Positions 44,836-54,157 of a DNA stretch of 64,000 nt are shown in pieces. The stretch comes from Azolla caroliniana. Lineage: Eukaryota; Polypodiophyta. The DNA lies in the NCBI GenBank assembly GCA_043228905.1, contig JBHGNT010000013.1, forward strand, positions 12,400,001-12,464,000. Direction: 5' to 3'. Made by a program: the position numbers and the translations under genes. The notes beneath the pieces were generated by a model. That model was not told the origin of the DNA, did not search any database, and worked only from the letters and a program-made list of their open reading frames with translations. Each line of letters starts with the position of its first letter. Positions within the stretch are counted from its first letter, which is position 1.

Positions 44836-45977
44836 CTAAGGACATCAAATTTGTTTGCGAGATTCGGACTATTAGTACTATTAGGACTATTATGACTATG
44901 AGGACTATCAGAGATTCCTACTGAAATAGACTCGGGTTTAGTATAGTCAGAACTAACAACGACTTGGTTTACCTGCCTTCTTGGTCTATGGGGACAGTTT
45001 ATCGCGATATGCCCTGGTCCACCGCAATAAAGGCATAATCGGTTTGTTCGGCGTCGTTGCTTTTCCTCCTCCGATAGCGGCCCACGACGACGTGTAGTGT
45101 CAATTTCCATTGGAGTTGGAGTACTTACTGGAGGCGCATTATGTGACTCCCTTTGAAAAGGTTTTGCTACCACTGAGGCATAGGTAGGCTCGGATTTTGC
45201 CCTCGGCATCTGAAATTGCCGTTCCGAACGTCGCTCGAAGAGGCAGTTGTCACATCTGACCGCTCGACTGATTGCTTCTGTTAATGATTTTGGCTCTTCA
45301 GGGAAAGTCAAGAGTAAATCCTTGACATCGTTGCGTAGACCATAGCGGAACTGCTCCATCAATGCTTGATCATCCCAGGGGATATCGGCGGCGAGTAGGC
45401 GGAAATCTGCAGCATATGCGGAGGCTGGACGGTCACCTTGGCGTAATCGCCGGATTTTGTTGATTGCAGTCCTTATGCTGTCAGTATCTCCAAAACATGC
45501 TTTAAACTCACTTATGAATTCTTCAAAATTATTTAGTACTGGAGATTCCTTTTCTAGTAGCGGAGCGAACCATGCTAATGCTGAGCCATTTAACAACGTG
45601 CCTACTAAACCCACTCGTGATGCATCGGTGGGATATCGGGACGGATGCATTTGAATAACTAACCGTACCTGGTTAAGAAACCCTCTAAACTGCGATCGCG
45701 TTCCATCGAACTTCGTGGGAAGGCCAATCTTGGGTTCTTTATGAATCCCTTGTGCTCCGTGCCCTTGTTGTTGCATTGCTACGATGGTTGCTTCGAGTTG
45801 TTGCACGCGTAACGCAAGTTCCCCATGCTGTTGTTGCGTTTGCTGCTTTTCTAAGGAAATTTGCTGAAGATCCCCCAACAAGCGTTGATTTTCTTGTTCC
45901 AAAGCATGAAACTTCTCTTTCAAGCATTGAAATTCCGAGAAAACGGATTGATACTCTTCAGCGCTAACGGTGGCCAT
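44808..45977 (-). CDS. gag: D Gag
   Basis: 389 codons from the ATG at 45977 (context CCCATGGCC). Residues 10-75 form a predicted coiled coil rich in Leu/Gln/Glu (LEQENQRLLGDLQQ). The capsid domain follows (IGLPTKFDGTRSQFRGFL, ALAWFAPLLEK, MEQFRYGLRNDVKDLLL). Next comes a PMEID-x-RRRGPLSEEEKQRR linker and a single zinc knuckle CLYCGGPGHIAINC (about 315-328). The linker and knuckle recall Gag of sushi-class elements and their domesticated vertebrate relatives. It ends with TAA at 44810-44808. Confidence 0.95.
   Translation of the reverse strand: MATVSAEEYQSVFSEFQCLKEKFHALEQENQRLLGDLQQISLEKQQTQQQHGELALRVQQLEATIVAMQQQGHGAQGIHKEPKIGLPTKFDGTRSQFRGFLNQVRLVIQMHPSRYPTDASRVGLVGTLLNGSALAWFAPLLEKESPVLNNFEEFISEFKACFGDTDSIRTAINKIRRLRQGDRPASAYAADFRLLAADIPWDDQALMEQFRYGLRNDVKDLLLTFPEEPKSLTEAISRAVRCDNCLFERRSERQFQMPRAKSEPTYASVVAKPFQRESHNAPPVSTPTPMEIDTTRRRGPLSEEEKQRRRTNRLCLYCGGPGHIAINCPHRPRRQVNQVVVSSDYTKPESISVGISDSPHSHNSPNSTNSPNLANKFDVLSQLEEELND
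44814..44820 (-). promoter_or_regulatory. Candidate -1 ribosomal frameshift heptamer (G UUA AAC)
   Basis: In the gag frame the minus strand reads GAG TTA AAC GAC TAA, giving the slippery heptamer G-UUA-AAC one codon before the gag stop. Pol is open in the -1 frame across this point. GUUAAAC is a known functional variant of the X-XXY-YYZ class. A downstream pseudoknot could not be evaluated by eye. Confidence 0.65.
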
Positions 45978-46064
45978 GGGATGAAGGAAAAGGGAAATAA
46001 GAGACTAATAGGAAAGGAGGGAGACAGAAGGAAGAGGGAGAGAAAAGACCAGACAGGCACCGGG

Positions 46065-46076
46065 AAATCGGTTCAA
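46065..46076 (-). other. D primer-binding region complementary to its own 5' RNA end
   Basis: Two nt inside the 5' LTR the minus strand reads TTGAACCGATTT. It lacks the TGG start of tRNA-primed PBSs. It is the exact reverse complement of AAATCGGTTCAA in the LTR (46342-46331), which begins 33 nt after the TATA box. This is the arrangement expected for self-priming. Confidence 0.75.
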
Positions 46077-46078
46077 AC

Positions 46079-46211
46079 TGTCAGGAACTCTATTAAGGCA
46101 GAGAAGGAATTAGTACTAAAAGAAGGATTAGTACTATTGTCGGGGAATAGTACTAAGACAGAGAAGGATTAGTACTATGAGAGGTGTCGAACTTTGAGAG
46201 AAGGAATGGGT

Positions 46212-46257
<46 letters not shown>

Positions 46258-46551
46258 ATGATGATGCGAAAGGTATATGTATTATATGAAGGAAGATATA
46301 CAACAGTAGTTAGAAGGCTTAAGACTGGCGTTGAACCGATTTGGTTCGAACTAATGCCTTGCGCCTCCTTTTATAGTGTCTTCAGGAATACTCCTGAAGT
46401 TTCTAGAATGTTCCAGAGAAATCTGGAATATACATCAATTTCCCAATAAAACCTAAGTGAAAATAATATCCTTCAAATTACAATTCATAACCTAATGGTA
46501 AAGTCTCGACCCGTGTAACAAAAGGTTATGGGTTCGAGTCTAGTTATGACA
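46079..46551 (-). repeat. D 5' LTR
   Basis: Pairs with 40753-41231; by eye only the GA repeat length differs (6 bp). It contains the promoter, the predicted R-region start and the antisense tRNA-like module (46488-46549). Confidence 0.95.
46369..46375 (-). promoter_or_regulatory. D TATA box and predicted transcription start
   Basis: Minus-strand TATAAAA (first T at 46375). A start about 33 nt downstream, near 46342, would place AAATCGGTTCAA at the very 5' end of the RNA, the sequence complementary to the PBS. Confidence 0.7.
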
Positions 46552-46556
46552 GGCGT

Positions 46557-48137
46557 ATCCTTGCTATCACTCGCTAAGTACTTTCACCCCGAACCGGATG
46601 GCGAACCTCGTGTTGTTCTCGTCCTCCTGGTTGATCACCCATCCTATCCCAATCAGACTTGTGTCTACGGTCACGTAAATCGGGACCTCCTTACCGTAAA
46701 GTGCTTTGAAGAGTGTCGGTGATGCGGTAAGCTCTTCTTTCAGTCTCCGGACCACCTCCATATGTTTCCCGCTCCACTCGAACTTGCACCCTGTCTTTAG
46801 CAACCCATACAGTGGCTCCGCGACGTGTGTGTAGTGCGGAATCCAGATGTGGTAGAACGCGCACGCGCCCAAGAACCTCCGGACTTCCATAACCAACTTG
46901 CAGTCTTCCTTCATTGTGGAGATGGCTTCTACCTTTGCCCGGGATGGTTTTTGGCCATAAGGTCCGCACAGGTGACCGACGACCATGATCTCTAACTGCC
47001 CGAAAGCCGATTTCTCTCCGGAGAAGGTGAGTCGTGCGCTCTCGAGTCTCTGTAGCACCCTCTCGCAGTCGTCGATGTGGTCCGCCACGAATCTCTGACA
47101 ACCGTCTGACCCAACCGATTCGTCCTCATCTTCCACCAGGCATCCTTTTATCAGGATGTCGTCCAAGAATGGCATGGTGATTTTTGGAATGCACTCCTTC
47201 AGCACTTTGTTCATCGCATTCACCGTGTGCGCCACCGAGTTGGTCCCTCCTTGTGGTAGGGTACACATCCACACTAGGCCGAGAGGAGTCCGCATCCTCC
47301 ACGGCTAGTTGGAACTGATTGTACCCCGAGTACAGGTCACTGACTGAATAGATCGACCTTCTGACGAAGGCCTTCACGAACTCGTCAATGGTCGGTCCGA
47401 TTCCTGTGTTCTGAATGGTCACTTTAATGACTGGTTCCAGGTCTTGAATGAAGTGCAGCGTGTTGTTCTTCTTCGACACGGTAAACCACCGATTTGAATA
47501 TGGGGCACTCGACGGCTCTAGGATGCCCATCTCCACCTTCTACTTCAATAGCTCCATCAACTTCGGGATGTGAGCTCTTGGTGCCGGAATTGGCTTGAGA
47601 TTCCACGACACATGCGGTACTATGAAAATCACCATTGGTTCCACGATCGTTGAGTCTACGCACCCGATCTCCTCTGGTGAGAATGTGAAGGCCTTCCCGT
47701 GCCTTCTGAGCATTCTCCAAAACCGCTCCTCCTCCGCTGATAGTAGGAAGCCACCCCCACCAACCTTGAGCTCCCGTAGCGTTGTGTTGATGAACCGGTG
47801 TTCTATGTCGGCCGGATTCTGCAAACTTGGGTCCGACGCGACCCCTTTCATTCGTTCCTCATTGCCCTCTGGTAAGGGTGCCGCAATTGGCCTCACCTTC
47901 TAGTCGACAGTCTTGTACCTCGTATCCATGCGGGCCGTTCGATCCAACTTGACCCTTTCCCCGAAGTCGGCAATGACTTCGTACATCTCCACCGAGTTAA
48001 CTGAAATCACTCGGTCTTCACTGATGCCTTCTTCGATCACCTTTCCCATTTCCCCCAGGGTGTCATCGAAAGAGACCACCTCCACGGCGCTGCTAATTTC
48101 TTCGTCGGGACTGAGGGCTCCGCACTCTCTAAACCGT
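46557..48137 (-). pseudogene. M reverse transcriptase and upstream pol
   Basis: Minus-strand ORFs 48208-47900 and 47896-47540 hold an upstream, protease-like or linker region (GGGGFLLSAEEERFWRMLRR). Next are 47536-47126 (RT start: MEMGILEPSSAPYSNRW, IYSVSDLYSGYNQFQLAVED) and 47295-46567 (LPQGGTNSVAHTVNAMN, catalytic box MPFLDDILIKG, then FLGACAFYHIWIPH and RNase H start IYVTVDTSLIGIGWVINQED). The RT box is FLDD rather than YLDD. A frameshift in the RT and two stops inactivate it. Confidence 0.85.
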
Positions 48138-48928
48138 TGTGGTGAAGATTTTCGGCAATAGTGTGAAACTTGTGAGGAATATACGAAATCGAGTGTGGTT
48201 CTTCTCATGAAATATAAAACAATAATAGTGAAGATACTATTTAAATAAGTTTAATATCTTGGTACAAACAGATAGAGGTCTTGAAGAGCTTTTGAATGCA
48301 CTTTACTAGGTAGGAAACTGACATCTAAGTGTCAAGTTATGTGGTTATGAAGTTTGCAAAGAAGAAGAGAAAAATAAAACAATGTGATATCCCACATAGA
48401 CAGGACAAATAAGGATCCCACCATATATAAGGGAGAGCAAAAGCTATTATCTTTTTGTCTATGTGTGGAGCATAGAAAGGTTAAGTTGTATGACTTAACA
48501 AATAGATGTGGGATACTATTTAAATAAGTTTAATATCTTGGTACAAACAGATAGAGGTCTTGAAGAGCTTTTGAATGCACTTTACTAGGTAGGAAACTGA
48601 CATCTAAGTGTCAAGTTATGTGGGTATGAAGTTTGCAAAGAAGAAGAGAAAAAAAACGATGTTGTATCCCACATAGACAGGACAAATAAGGATCCCACAT
48701 ATATAAGGGAAAGCAAAAGCTATTATCTTTGTGTCTATGTGTGGAGCATAGAAAGGTTAAGTTGTATGACTTAACAAATGGATGTAGCCAAATGCACATA
48801 ACTATGTGTTTTGGACGGATCCGGCGACTGACGGTAACCAACAGTAACTGACGACGGCGACCGACGGAGCAGGCGAGACAATGACCGGATAGAGAAACAC
48901 CTTGTAATATATACATATACATATACAT

Positions 48929-48961
<33 letters not shown>

Positions 48962-49359
48962 AAAGGAGTGCAAGTGAAGATTTGATCCCTGCACCTCCAA
49001 GTTGAGAGTCTATAGGCTTACCATTAAGCCAAAATCAATTCTTTAAGAGTTATATTTTTATCAGCAATTTTACATGTAAATTCTCATGTGTGAGAGCTTA
49101 GATGATGACATGGCAAGCATACATTGTGTGCATTGCATGCATTTCATGTATTCCATGCATGTCTTGCACCCTCACATGCACCATATGCATGGGGGCATCT
49201 ATAAAAAAGTGAAGGAATCAAGCAAAGTCAAGCGTTCTATCTTATCTCAAGCTCTCTCTCTCTTTCAATATATCTTAAATACTTTCTCGCTAAAGCTTGT
49301 GCAAACTTTGAATCCTTCCGTTCTAGAACCCCGGCGGTTCCGCCTCACGATCCGCACGT
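48138..49359 (+). mobile_element. S: truncated C/H-type LTR
   Basis: It starts TGTGGTGAAGATTTTCGGC, matching the T LTR start. It carries an antisense tRNA-like module (48968-49030) and ends in AACCCCGGCGGTTCC, as in C and H LTRs, but stops before the terminal CGACA, where LTR T begins. A 279-bp tandem duplication and a (TA/CATA)n run at 48908-48960 are included. No ORF. Confidence 0.65.
48233..48786 (+). repeat. 279-bp tandem duplication with USE/TATA-like motifs
   Basis: Units begin GATACTATTTAAATAAG at 48233 and 48512, nearly identical. Each holds ATCCCACATAG (48389 and 48666), one mismatch from the plant snRNA upstream sequence element RTCCCACATCG. A TATATAA follows after 24 and 23 bp. 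Each also has CCCACATAGAC/GTCTATGTGTGG inverted repeats and a TTAAGT-ACTTAA hairpin. Confidence 0.75.
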
Positions 49360-50383
49360 TGTCGCGGTATTCCGTGGGTACGTGTAGGATCTTAGGTAGG
49401 ACCGCGGGGGTCTTGGACTAGGGAGACGGATGGTGGAGTCCTTAAGCTTTGTAGGCTTCGGTTCGGAATCGGCTTCCGGCTCCAACAAATGTAGGGTTTC
49501 ACAAAAGCCGGTTCACCGCGAATATGGACCCGACTCAAATATGTTACAAGGGAGATAGATATACACTAACATGAATATATATTACAAGAGTCTTACAACA
49601 AGACGGTTACATGCACCGAATCCGGTGGCTATTACAAACAACCGGCTAATACATCAAGATAAGAATAGGGGACCGGTAAAGGCGAGTCAAGTGGGCCGCC
49701 GGGACCACGACGTCCATCGTTGGTCACGCCCCGAAGATGATGGAGTGTTCCTGTGCCACTTTGCCCTCGCTTCTCGAACCGGCCGCCATGCGAAACGCTC
49801 TCCATTGAGGTGAGAAAAATCAAACCTCCAATTGCCGCCACCGGAATGTCGAAGAGCCGCTGTCGTAGAAACCCCTAACCAAAACCGTAACTCGACCAAG
49901 AAGAAGGTAAACCCAAAACCCCAAGCTTATGAAACCTAGATCACATAAAGAAACCTAAAACCCTAAATCCCCCATAATCTCTCACAAGATGAAGAATGAG
50001 ACGAAGTACTAACCCTCCACTCAAGAAGAAGGAATCAAACCCATAAGACAAAGAAGAAGAAGACCCTAAATGAAACCCTAAACGAAATAGGCTGAAAAGA
50101 CCAAAGTAGAAACCCTAAGGGAACAAGAATAAGATGAAGAGGAAGCACACTACCAAACCCTAGACCTGAGTGGTATACCCTCCTAATTCAAAATAGGCAA
50201 CCCTTCACAAGGGACCCCTCCCTTCCTTTTATAGCCCAAGGAGGGAGGAATGTTACAATGTGGGATCAATACTCCCGTTTATTCTATACATTGTTTTCCT
50301 ACTATACATGTGTAGATGCTGCACACCACCGACTTGCCCTATTCCACCTCGGTTTCACACTGTAGCCGAAAATCTTCACGACA
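49360..50383 (-). mobile_element. T: 3' LTR of a B-type element
   Basis: The minus strand starts TGTCGTGAAGATTTTCGGC (50383) and ends GGAATACCGCGACA (49360). It contains TATAAAAGG (about 50235) followed by AACCCTAA/TTTAGGG tracts through 49870-50170. At 1024 bp it is longer than the B LTRs (about 690 bp). Confidence 0.8.
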
Positions 50384-51054
50384 TCCACCCCCACCAAACC
50401 GCACGTCCACCGGTATGGGCCAAAAAAGGAAAAGGGTGAGAGATTTCGGCGACGGTGATCAACCGGGTTTTGCGCCTTCCTGGCACCCGACCGTCTTGTT
50501 GGCTCCTTACCGTCCCCGACTCGTCGGCTCCATCCGATCCACCATATCTGACGTTCGCGCCTCCTTCCCGATCGGTCCTCCCGAACACCTCCACACACTG
50601 ACTCTCTCCGCTCCACGCTCGCCTTCCGTAGGCTCTTCCCATGTGCCATTGTCGTCCTCTGAATGCGTGCTCGTTCTTCGGTCCTTAGGTGACCCCATTA
50701 CGCGCTCCTTCTTTCTACCTCACTCACTCCCCTCTCTCTCGATAGAGCGTGCCGTCAGCCCGACCTCCGTGTCGGTGCCCTTCGCGTCATCCTGGTTGCC
50801 ATCCTGTGTTATTGCCCATCGCCTTCGTCCCCTCGTCGCCACCTTCCTTCTCCTTGGTCTTACGTTGCCTCAGCGGCTTGAACTGCCAAAGTCTCCAGAA
50901 CCGGTGTGGAGGATCCCTCTCCGGCCTTCCGTTCGAGACCACCTAGACTGGAAACCATCCTTCGCGCCTATACTCCTTTTCGGCACCTCCGTGTGCCGAC
51001 ATTCCCTCGTAGTTCAGCACCACCGTGGCGAATTCCGATTACCCTTCCACACGC
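50384..51054 (-). pseudogene. T internal region, 3' end
   Basis: The minus strand has the W-rich/G-rich repeat tail (RQIWWIGWSRR), the GGCCCATACCGG segment and the polypurine tract GGTGGGGGTGGA before the LTR. The hairpin here (50401-50420) has two mismatches. It is interrupted at 51055 by element E and continues at 63808. No enzyme domains. Confidence 0.7.
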
Positions 51055-51072
51055 TATCATGAAGAAAACCGG

Positions 51073-51765
51073 TGTCGTGAAGATTTTCGTCCACAAGCGG
51101 AAACCCGAGCAACGAGAGCCAAAGAGCGATGTGCAACGTTGCACACGTACATAATGTATTTGTAATAGTAATAAAGGTATAAAGGTGATGTGGTTGTACG
51201 CGCATCCACGCCAGAGAGAGAGAGAGAGAGGTACTATGCGGTACATAGGTACCTAGTTGTTTGTGAGGAGGTGGGAGTTAAGGGGCCATCAATCTCACCT
51301 TCCCCCAAATCAAGGCAAATATCCCCTTTGAATGAAAGGGGATATTTTAGTCTCACTTTTGTAAGCGGTCTTCCCTCCTTGTGCTATAAAAGGAGAGAGA
51401 AGGCACCATTGTGGGGGTTGCCTATTTTGTGTGAGTAAGGTATACCACTTAGTCGAGGGTTCTACTTCTTCCCATTTTGTTTTAGGGTTAGGGTTTCGGT
51501 TAGGGTTTCAGTTAGGGTTTTCTTCTTGGGTTTTCCTTTAGGGTTTTTCATATAGTCGTTCGGTGCGGCCATGGCGGCCACCATTTGTTGTAATCATTCA
51601 TTTCTTAATAGAACTTCTTCTTGAGTATCTTGATTGCATCTTCTTCTTCTATCATAATGTCATATTCGTTCTCTTATCCTCTTGAGCTAATCTTTCTCCT
51701 CCACTCCCTAGTCCAAGACCCCCGTGGTCCCGCCCTTCTACACGCACGCGCGTAACAACGCGACA
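51073..51765 (+). repeat. B 5' LTR
   Basis: Starts TGTCGTGAAGATTTTCGTCC and ends GTAACAACGCGACA. It has CTATAAAAGG near 51383 and a run of TTAGGGTT/TTTAGGG tracts at 51481-51545. Confidence 0.9.
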
Positions 51766-51769
51766 TATT

Positions 51770-51787
51770 TGGTGAACCCGACGTGAA
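51770..51787 (+). other. B primer-binding site (tRNA-Trp type)
   Basis: TGGTGAACCCGACGTGAA lies 4 nt after the LTR. From memory it is the complement of the 3' end (with CCA) of plant cytosolic tRNA-Trp. The same sequence and spacing occur in C; E has TGGTGAACCCGACG. Confidence 0.7.
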
Positions 51788-51802
51788 GGGCGGCAAGGGA
51801 GC

Positions 51803-52396
51803 ATGGAGATTGAAGAAGACTTTGACTTCGAGGAGATGATGGCAAAGATTGTGATGGAAGCCGGACGGAAGATGGTGAAGCGAGATGCAGCTCAACAAGC
51901 CGTCGAAAGGGTGGTCAATCGAGTCGGCCGGTTCAATGGGAATGAGGTCCTAAAAATTTTGGGAGCCTACAAGGCCGAGATGGCGAAAGGGGGCGTGGAC
52001 GAGGCGATGCAACTGGAGTATTTTCCGCGAGTGGCGCCCGTATCGGTGCACAAGGACGTCAAGGAGCTATGAGAAGCTCACGAGTCATGGGAGTCCTTCA
52101 AGGGAGCTCTATTGGAAGCGTACGGATACGCGAAACCGGAGTGGGTATACGGGCAACCCGATGGGGAGCGGTCGGCTACAACATGGCCCGCGAACGGTGG
52201 AGAAGAGAGAGCGGCGAGTGAGTACGCACTACCGCTGGAAGAGAGCTCAACGCAAAACGGTTCGGAGGAGCTCGACCTAGAAGCGCTAGTACGGGAGGCA
52301 TGCGAGCTTGTGAAGGGGAAAATCGAAGCCGAAGAAGGGCTTATTATGGAGTCGAGCCGGAGGCGATCGAAGGATGAGGAGGCCGAAAGAGAATGA
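51803..52396 (+). pseudogene. B Gag-like region
   Basis: The ATG at 51803 gives MEIEEDFDFEEMMAKIVMEA, with RVVNRVGRFNGNEVLKILGAYKAE paralleling C (KRLVQRNGQFNGNDVSRYLH). A TGA at 52070 interrupts it, after which WESFKGALLEAYGYAKPEW continues in the same frame (C: WGSFEEALREAYDYKRSK). This links it to the E/C gag family. No zinc knuckle. Confidence 0.7.
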
Positions 52397-52399
52397 TAC

Positions 52400-53360
52400 A
52401 TCGGTACCACGGGAGAGGGTGCGGAGCGAGCCACCCTCTCGACATGCGGAGAAAGATCGATCGAGGACGAGGTCGGGGACGGTGAGGCGGCGATCGCAGA
52501 TTCGAGCGGACATGAGGGAGTTCGGGCATGGAGGCCCGAAACATCGAGCGGGGAGAAGACGGGCGGTGTTGCCGTGACCTTACGCACACCGGGCCAAGAG
52601 ACTCCGGCAACCGGCCCGAGAGCCGGTGTGAGACCTAGAGTGACGGGCGGTGGCGGCGGCAAGGCGGGCGACCACGACGACGACGATGTGGGAGAGGGTG
52701 TGGGAAGAGCGACTCTCTCATCTTGTGGCGAATGGACGGCCATGGAGGCCGGTAACTACGGATTCGGGACATGGCAGCCCGAAACATCGAGGGAGGAGGA
52801 GACAAGCGGCGGTGCCGCGACCTTATGCACACCGGGCCTAGAGACTCCGGCAACCGGCCCGAGAGCCGGTGTGGGACGTAGAGTGACGGACGGTGGCGGC
52901 GACAAGGCGGGCAACCGAGACAACGGTAAGGAGACCGTCGAAGAGGAGGCGGCAAGAATAATTGATGCTTGCATATACGGAGGCGGGGTAGCCACGGACG
53001 ACTATGTCCGAATGGAGGTGGCTACGGGCATAGCATCGATGGGCGGCGGCGTTGCTTCCTTACACGCACCGGTTCAAGAGACCCCGGCAACCGGCCCGAG
53101 TGCCTGCGTGAGACCTAGGGTAATGAACGGTGGCGGTGGCAAGGCGGACGACCACGGCGACGATGTGGGAGAGGGTGCGGAGCGAGCGACCCTCTCGACT
53201 TGTGGAAAGAGGACGGCCATGGATGAGGCCGATATCTACGGAGCAATGGACGCCACTTCGAGAGTGGGCGAAAGTTTCGGGACGCGGTTGCCCGAAACGT
53301 TCTACGAGGATTTGGTGAGCATACTTGAGGGTTGCGAAATCGAGGATGAAGAGGAGACGA
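52400..53360 (+). pseudogene. B post-gag repeat region, first half
   Basis: Three or more units encode ETPATGPRAGVRPRVTGGGG plus variable acidic linkers (VGEGVGRATLSSCGEW, GVASLHAPVQ). Units are roughly 230-260 bp. The reading frame is open from 52574 to the C insertion. No known domain; low-complexity Gly/Pro/Glu composition. Confidence 0.7.
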
Positions 53361-54119
53361 TGTCGTAGTGTATTTTGTACACTACGTGAAAAACGTATAT
53401 AGTATTAGATTCAATAAAAAAATGAAGAAATAGAAGAAAATAGCAAAATAAATGAAACATGCATAGGGCAAGATTCGAACCTTGCACCTCCATGTTAATA
53501 ATGTAATGTCTTACCATTACACTAGCATTTCATTAGTGTTAAAGCATAGATGTCCCACATAGAAAGGTAAATTCACGCTAGGATAAACATTAGAAAAACG
53601 CATAACAAAAGAAAAAGCTACACATACACATCTAACGTGCATGATAAAAAACGCACAAGTTAGAAAAAAAAGCATGATCACTTTAGATCAAGCATATAGT
53701 CTATCTATAGGAAAAGCATGGGGTCTATAGTTAGAGAAAAAGCATGGATTACTAAGACTTCCTCATCACTACATAAGGATGGGGAGCACAATGTAATTGT
53801 GTGTGAAATATTTGGAAATTGGATATATTTCCGAAAACACCAACCGATTAATATAATCGTGGGATTCACGAAAATAATATAATCTATACTTGTGGGATTC
53901 ACAAGTTTCTTATATCTTTCTTTCAATCTAAATACATATTCTTATCTAAATATTGATTAATCGAATACAATACACTCGTGGGATTCACGAAATTTCTATC
54001 TCTCTTTCTAATAATCTATTCATTACTAGCCTCATCTCATATTCTTCTTTCTCCTAGTCCAAAACCTCGGCGGTTCCCACCCGACTCACGCAAACGATCC
54101 GGAGCCGAAAGGCACGACA
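53361..54119 (+). repeat. C 5' LTR
   Basis: Starts TGTCGTAGTGTATTTTGTAC (with a GTAGTGTA/TACACTAC inverted repeat) and ends GGCACGACA. It includes an antisense tRNA-like module and three or more GTGGGATTCACGA repeats. Confidence 0.9.
53466..53530 (-). other. tRNA-like module in the C 5' LTR (antisense)
   Basis: The minus strand has TAGTGTAATGGTAAG (A-box-like, 53510-53524) and GCAAGGTTCGAATCTTGC (perfect B box GGTTCGAATC at 53481-53472 within a T-arm-like stem). The counterpart in the C 3' LTR (56282-56336) carries GGTTTGAATC. Confidence 0.6.
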
Positions 54120-54123
54120 CAGT

Positions 54124-54141
54124 TGGTGAACCCGACGTGAA
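54124..54141 (+). other. C primer-binding site (tRNA-Trp type)
   Basis: TGGTGAACCCGACGTGAA, 4 nt after the LTR, identical to B. Confidence 0.7.
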
Positions 54142-54157
54142 GGCGGGTGGCAAGGAG

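Larger units (their letters stand above)
40753..46551 (-). mobile_element. D: intact, young Ty3/gypsy chromovirus with a self-priming signature
   Basis: A 5.8-kb element flanked by the perfect 5-bp TSD ggcgt (40748-40752 and 46552-46556). LTRs of 479 and 473 bp appear identical except for the length of a GA repeat. Gag (389 aa) and pol (1185+ aa) are open throughout. Order: LTR, PBS, gag, overlap with a slippery heptamer, PR-RT-RNase H-IN-chromodomain, polypurine tract, LTR. Nothing in the sequence indicates inactivation. It sits in the RNase H of element M. Overall features resemble Tf1/sushi/Tcn1 chromoviruses more than typical plant CRM, Tekay or Reina elements (judged from memory). Confidence 0.95.
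37282..48137 (-). mobile_element. M: Ty3/gypsy element of the E family, split by D
   Basis: The 3' LTR is 37282-38961 (with an inserted LTR). The internal region 38962-48137 encodes integrase, RNase H and RT on the minus strand. Chromovirus D is inserted at 40753-46551 inside RNase H. Joining the flanks restores the frame across a GYA/QV junction. The 5' LTR and gag are missing; at 48138 LTR S starts in the opposite direction. Frameshifts occur in RT and integrase. Confidence 0.85.

Noticed and set aside
48389-48760. U6/U3 snRNA gene behind the USE/TATA motifs
   Set aside because: No snRNA body follows, and a T5 terminator-like run occurs only about 21 nt after the TATA box.
50316-51062. A 248-codon plus-strand ORF
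   Set aside because: It is the antisense of the T internal repeat tail. GC-rich repetitive coding-like sequence in this group opens long shadow frames on both strands (also 57872-58519 minus and 52078-52743 minus).
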